Source: Chitinophaga pollutisoli (GTDB lineage Bacteria; Bacteroidota; Bacteroidia; Chitinophagales; Chitinophagaceae). Taken from it: a stretch of 64,000 nucleotides of DNA. The stretch is taken from positions 372,001-436,000 of the forward strand of contig NZ_CP149822.1 in assembly GCF_038396755.1 (NCBI RefSeq). The letters are read 5' to 3'. The notes beneath the pieces were generated by a model. That model had not been told where the DNA came from. It worked only from the letters and a program-made list of their open reading frames with translations, and did not search any database. How positions within the stretch are numbered: the stretch's first letter is position 1; each line of letters begins with the position of its first letter. The translations under genes and the position numbers were made by a program. Of this stretch, positions 62,044-64,000 are shown one piece after another.

Positions 62044-62999
62044 TTATTGAATGATGTTCAATTTTCCGTTGTGTTCTTCCACGCTGTAAATACGTACCCG
62101 TGTATCAGGCGCCGTATTCGGAGCGTGGTAGGAAATGCGTAATTGCCCGTTGAAATCCCGGAACAGCATGGAATGGCCGCCATCGTCGGTGTTCAGTGGC
62201 TCGGGATCATGTCGCCAGGGGCCATGCAATTGACCGCTGGCGGACCGCGCCACCCCGATCGCATACTTCCCGTTCTTCGTGAAACTGCTCCATAACATCA
62301 GCAATTCCCCGTTCTTCGTGCGATGAAAAAACGGCGCATCGGTCACGTATCCTTCGATTCCCTGGCTTTTGATCGGACCTGCCCAGGGTGCCGTGCCGGC
62401 CCGAAGCAGCTCCACGGGCTTGCCTTTTACGGCCTTCAAGTCGGGCGCCAGGCGCTGGGCCAAGATGCGCCCGTCCGTCACCTCCAGCCACTCGTGGCAA
62501 TATACCAACCAGGGTGCGCCTTTTTCGTCTATGTATAAAATCCCGTCGAGGGCCATCATGTTTGCCGGTGTGGCCGCGCGGTTCACCAGCGGCGTAAAAG
62601 GACCAGCGGGATGGCTGGCTTCCAGGATGGAAGTGCCTCTTTTACGCCCGGAGCGCTGAAAGTGGTGAACATGTAAAATTTATTGCGCCAGGCATACACG
62701 TCCGGTGCCCAGAAGTCCTGCCTGCCCCAGAAGCTTTCCGAGGCGGAGAAGGCGTTCCCGGCTTTCTCCCAGGTTTGCAGGTCGCGGCTTTTATAGACCG
62801 CGATATGCGGATTGGCATTCGCGTACATGTAATAGCAGCTGTCAGGCGCGTGTGCAATGACAAAAGGATCGCGGATCGCGAGGTCCGTGGTTTTCTGCTG
62901 GGCCCTGAGGCCGCCGCAGCAAAGCAGCAGCGCGATCAGAAGGGCTTTGCCCAAAACGATACTTCCATCATGTGTATGTTTCTCGACGTGGTTGACCAT
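62044..62999 (-). pseudogene. GH43-type glycosidase, frameshifted
   Basis: N-terminal frame: a hydrophobic export signal (ALLIALLLCCGG), then the five-bladed propeller start LAIRDPFVIAHAPDSCYYMY (catalytic base Asp in RDPF) and FWAPDVYAWRNKFYMFTT (pKa-modulating Asp). The second frame continues NRAATPANMMALDGILYIDE and has the acid Glu in GIEGYVTDAPFFHRTKNG. The frames meet at a run of four A on the coding strand (62640-62643); five would restore about 318 residues. All three catalytic carboxylates are present. Substrate is probably an arabinoside, xyloside or galactoside next to rhamnose. The start is uncertain: 62999 overlaps the upstream gene by 64 bases, and a TTG at 62954 is a shorter option. 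Confidence 0.85.
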
Positions 63000-64000
63000 C
63001 TTTCCAAAATTTTAATCCTGATGTAACGATAAGGCGGTGTGCCTTCAGGAAATTTAAACAATTCACCGGCAGCGGCATAATCTGCATCCTGTTGGGTAAT
63101 GGTGCCTACTGCCGCGCCTGAAGGCTTTACGCTGCGGCAGTCCTGGATGAGCGTCCAGCCCGTGTAGCTGCCGTCGGGCGAGGGGTTGTTGCTGCCCCAG
63201 ACTTCGAGCCGTTTGGGATTGCCGCCGTTGAAGATATTAGTGGCGCCTTGCCGTTGCCACCATTTCATTTCCCGCAGCTCCACGGTTACGCCCAGGTCGA
63301 AGTTGAAATGCTGCGGCAGGTTGAGATCTGGCGTGTGATACCCCCGTCCTTCCGCGATGTTGTCGTCCCAGAGATAAGGCAGGATCCAACCCCAGGCCGT
63401 TCCCGCGTCGCCGGGCAGCATGAGCGGGCTGAACGTCGATTTGTCTACCGGCACCAGGCTGACGGCCGTTTCCGTTTTAGCGTAAAAAGTATCGAGCGCG
63501 CTTTTCTCCGGGCGGTAAGCCGTGCTATAGCTGAAAGGCGTACCGGATTTATAGTTGGCGAGGGTTGTCTGCAAGTCTGCGGGCGAAACCTGCACGGTTT
63601 GCGTAGCGCCGGCATTGTCCGTATAGCGCAGCGTGGTAATGTTTTCCAGGCTGTCGGCCGGCATCCAGTCCAGCTCCGCGTCGCCGCCGGGCGCTACCAC
63701 GGCTCTTCTGAGGCCCCTGTTGAGAAGGGCGTTGCGGAACATATTTCCGTAAGTAGCGCCCTCGGCTTCGGCTTTGATGGACCGGTTACCGGAAGCGTCG
63801 AAGCTCACGACGTTAAAAACATACCGGGCCTCGGGCAGTCGTTCCAGGAGGAAGCGCGTGGTGTCCGACAATTGATCGTGGCCATGCGCGGCATTCACTT
63901 CCGCCGAATCCGAACCGTTGTTCCAGAATACGCGGTAGTGGGTGATGCGGCTGTCGGTGGTTGTCCAGATCAGTTCCAGGCGCTCTTTACCGCCGTTCAC
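62936..64000 (-). CDS. DUF4998-type surface lipoprotein, C-terminal part (N-terminus off window)
   Basis: The 354 residues visible start inside the protein; the first codon here is an internal Val. It reads VNGGKERLELIWTTTDSRIT, the DUF4998 N-terminal repeat, with a discoidin-like C-terminal half (HFNFDLGVTVELREMKWWQR; NPKRLEVWGSNNPSPDGSYT; YRYIRIKILERWSTTSRNIH). It is related in its C-terminal half to the two lipoproteins at 40470 and 41685. It is probably the surface glycan-binding protein of the GH43/GH78 locus, whose SusC/SusD genes should lie beyond the right edge. Confidence 0.8.
   Translation of the reverse strand: MNGGKERLELIWTTTDSRITHYRVFWNNGSDSAEVNAAHGHDQLSDTTRFLLERLPEARYVFNVVSFDASGNRSIKAEAEGATYGNMFRNALLNRGLRRAVVAPGGDAELDWMPADSLENITTLRYTDNAGATQTVQVSPADLQTTLANYKSGTPFSYSTAYRPEKSALDTFYAKTETAVSLVPVDKSTFSPLMLPGDAGTAWGWILPYLWDDNIAEGRGYHTPDLNLPQHFNFDLGVTVELREMKWWQRQGATNIFNGGNPKRLEVWGSNNPSPDGSYTGWTLIQDCRSVKPSGAAVGTITQQDADYAAAGELFKFPEGTPPYRYIRIKILERWSTTSRNIHMMEVSFWAKPF

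Overview
The window looks like a chromosome segment from a member of the Bacteroidota, most likely the Chitinophagaceae (Chitinophaga-like). The evidence is a SusC/SusD pair with DUF4998/DUF5000-type surface lipoproteins, promoters with the Bacteroidota -7 box TAnnTTTG instead of sigma70 boxes, an AsmA-like protein, many secreted glycoside hydrolases, and few visible Shine-Dalgarno sequences. Base composition looks moderately GC-rich throughout. I see no rRNA, tRNA, CRISPR array, insertion sequence or prophage.

Region 1 (1-25000) is mostly housekeeping and envelope genes: the start of an M16 peptidase, a GH2 enzyme, a DUF1080 protein, an ECF sigma factor with a membrane partner, a frameshifted adenylate/guanylate cyclase, SRPBCC and Dabb proteins, a LysR regulator behind a 58-residue membrane protein, a 1075-residue collagen-like/IPT/papain-like protein, an alpha/beta hydrolase, a TerC operon, an MTA/SAH nucleosidase-like protein, an AsmA-like protein and a GH20 hexosaminidase.

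Region 2 (25000-49200) looks like one catabolic locus around an AraC regulator (32326-33192). It holds a seven-gene operon (RidA, 3-hydroxyacyl-CoA dehydrogenase-like, GSAM-like aminotransferase, a degenerate dehydrogenase paralogue, M19 dipeptidase, ceramidase-like hydrolase, sialidase-like lipoprotein), a four-gene operon (HEAT protein, HpcH/HpaI aldolase, Gfo/Idh oxidoreductase, SDR), an MFS transporter, a six-gene SusC/SusD operon and another SDR. Four promoters here share a 35-bp element placed exactly 21 bp upstream of a TAnnTTTG box. This suggests one regulon, probably for uptake and breakdown of an aminated or acidic glycoconjugate whose identity I cannot fix.

Region 3 (49300-53570) contains a four-gene cluster of two zinc-ribbon proteins, a YdjI-like SPFH/SHOCT protein and a repeat-containing protein, ending at a strong terminator. 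It may be a membrane-stress system without a visible PspA.

Region 4 (53667-64000) is a second sugar locus: an operon of Gfo/Idh dehydrogenase, IlvD/EDD dehydratase, lactonase-type amidohydrolase and esterase, a second AraC regulator, and a GH78/GH43/DUF4998 operon running off the right edge. Together with the aldolase of region 2 it fits non-phosphorylative 6-deoxyhexose (rhamnose-like) catabolism.

Six genes (cyclase 5422, lipoprotein 7121, SDR 33193, IlvD 55433, GH78 59284, GH43 62044) are broken by single-base indels in homopolymer runs. This pattern points to sequencing or assembly error more than true gene loss.
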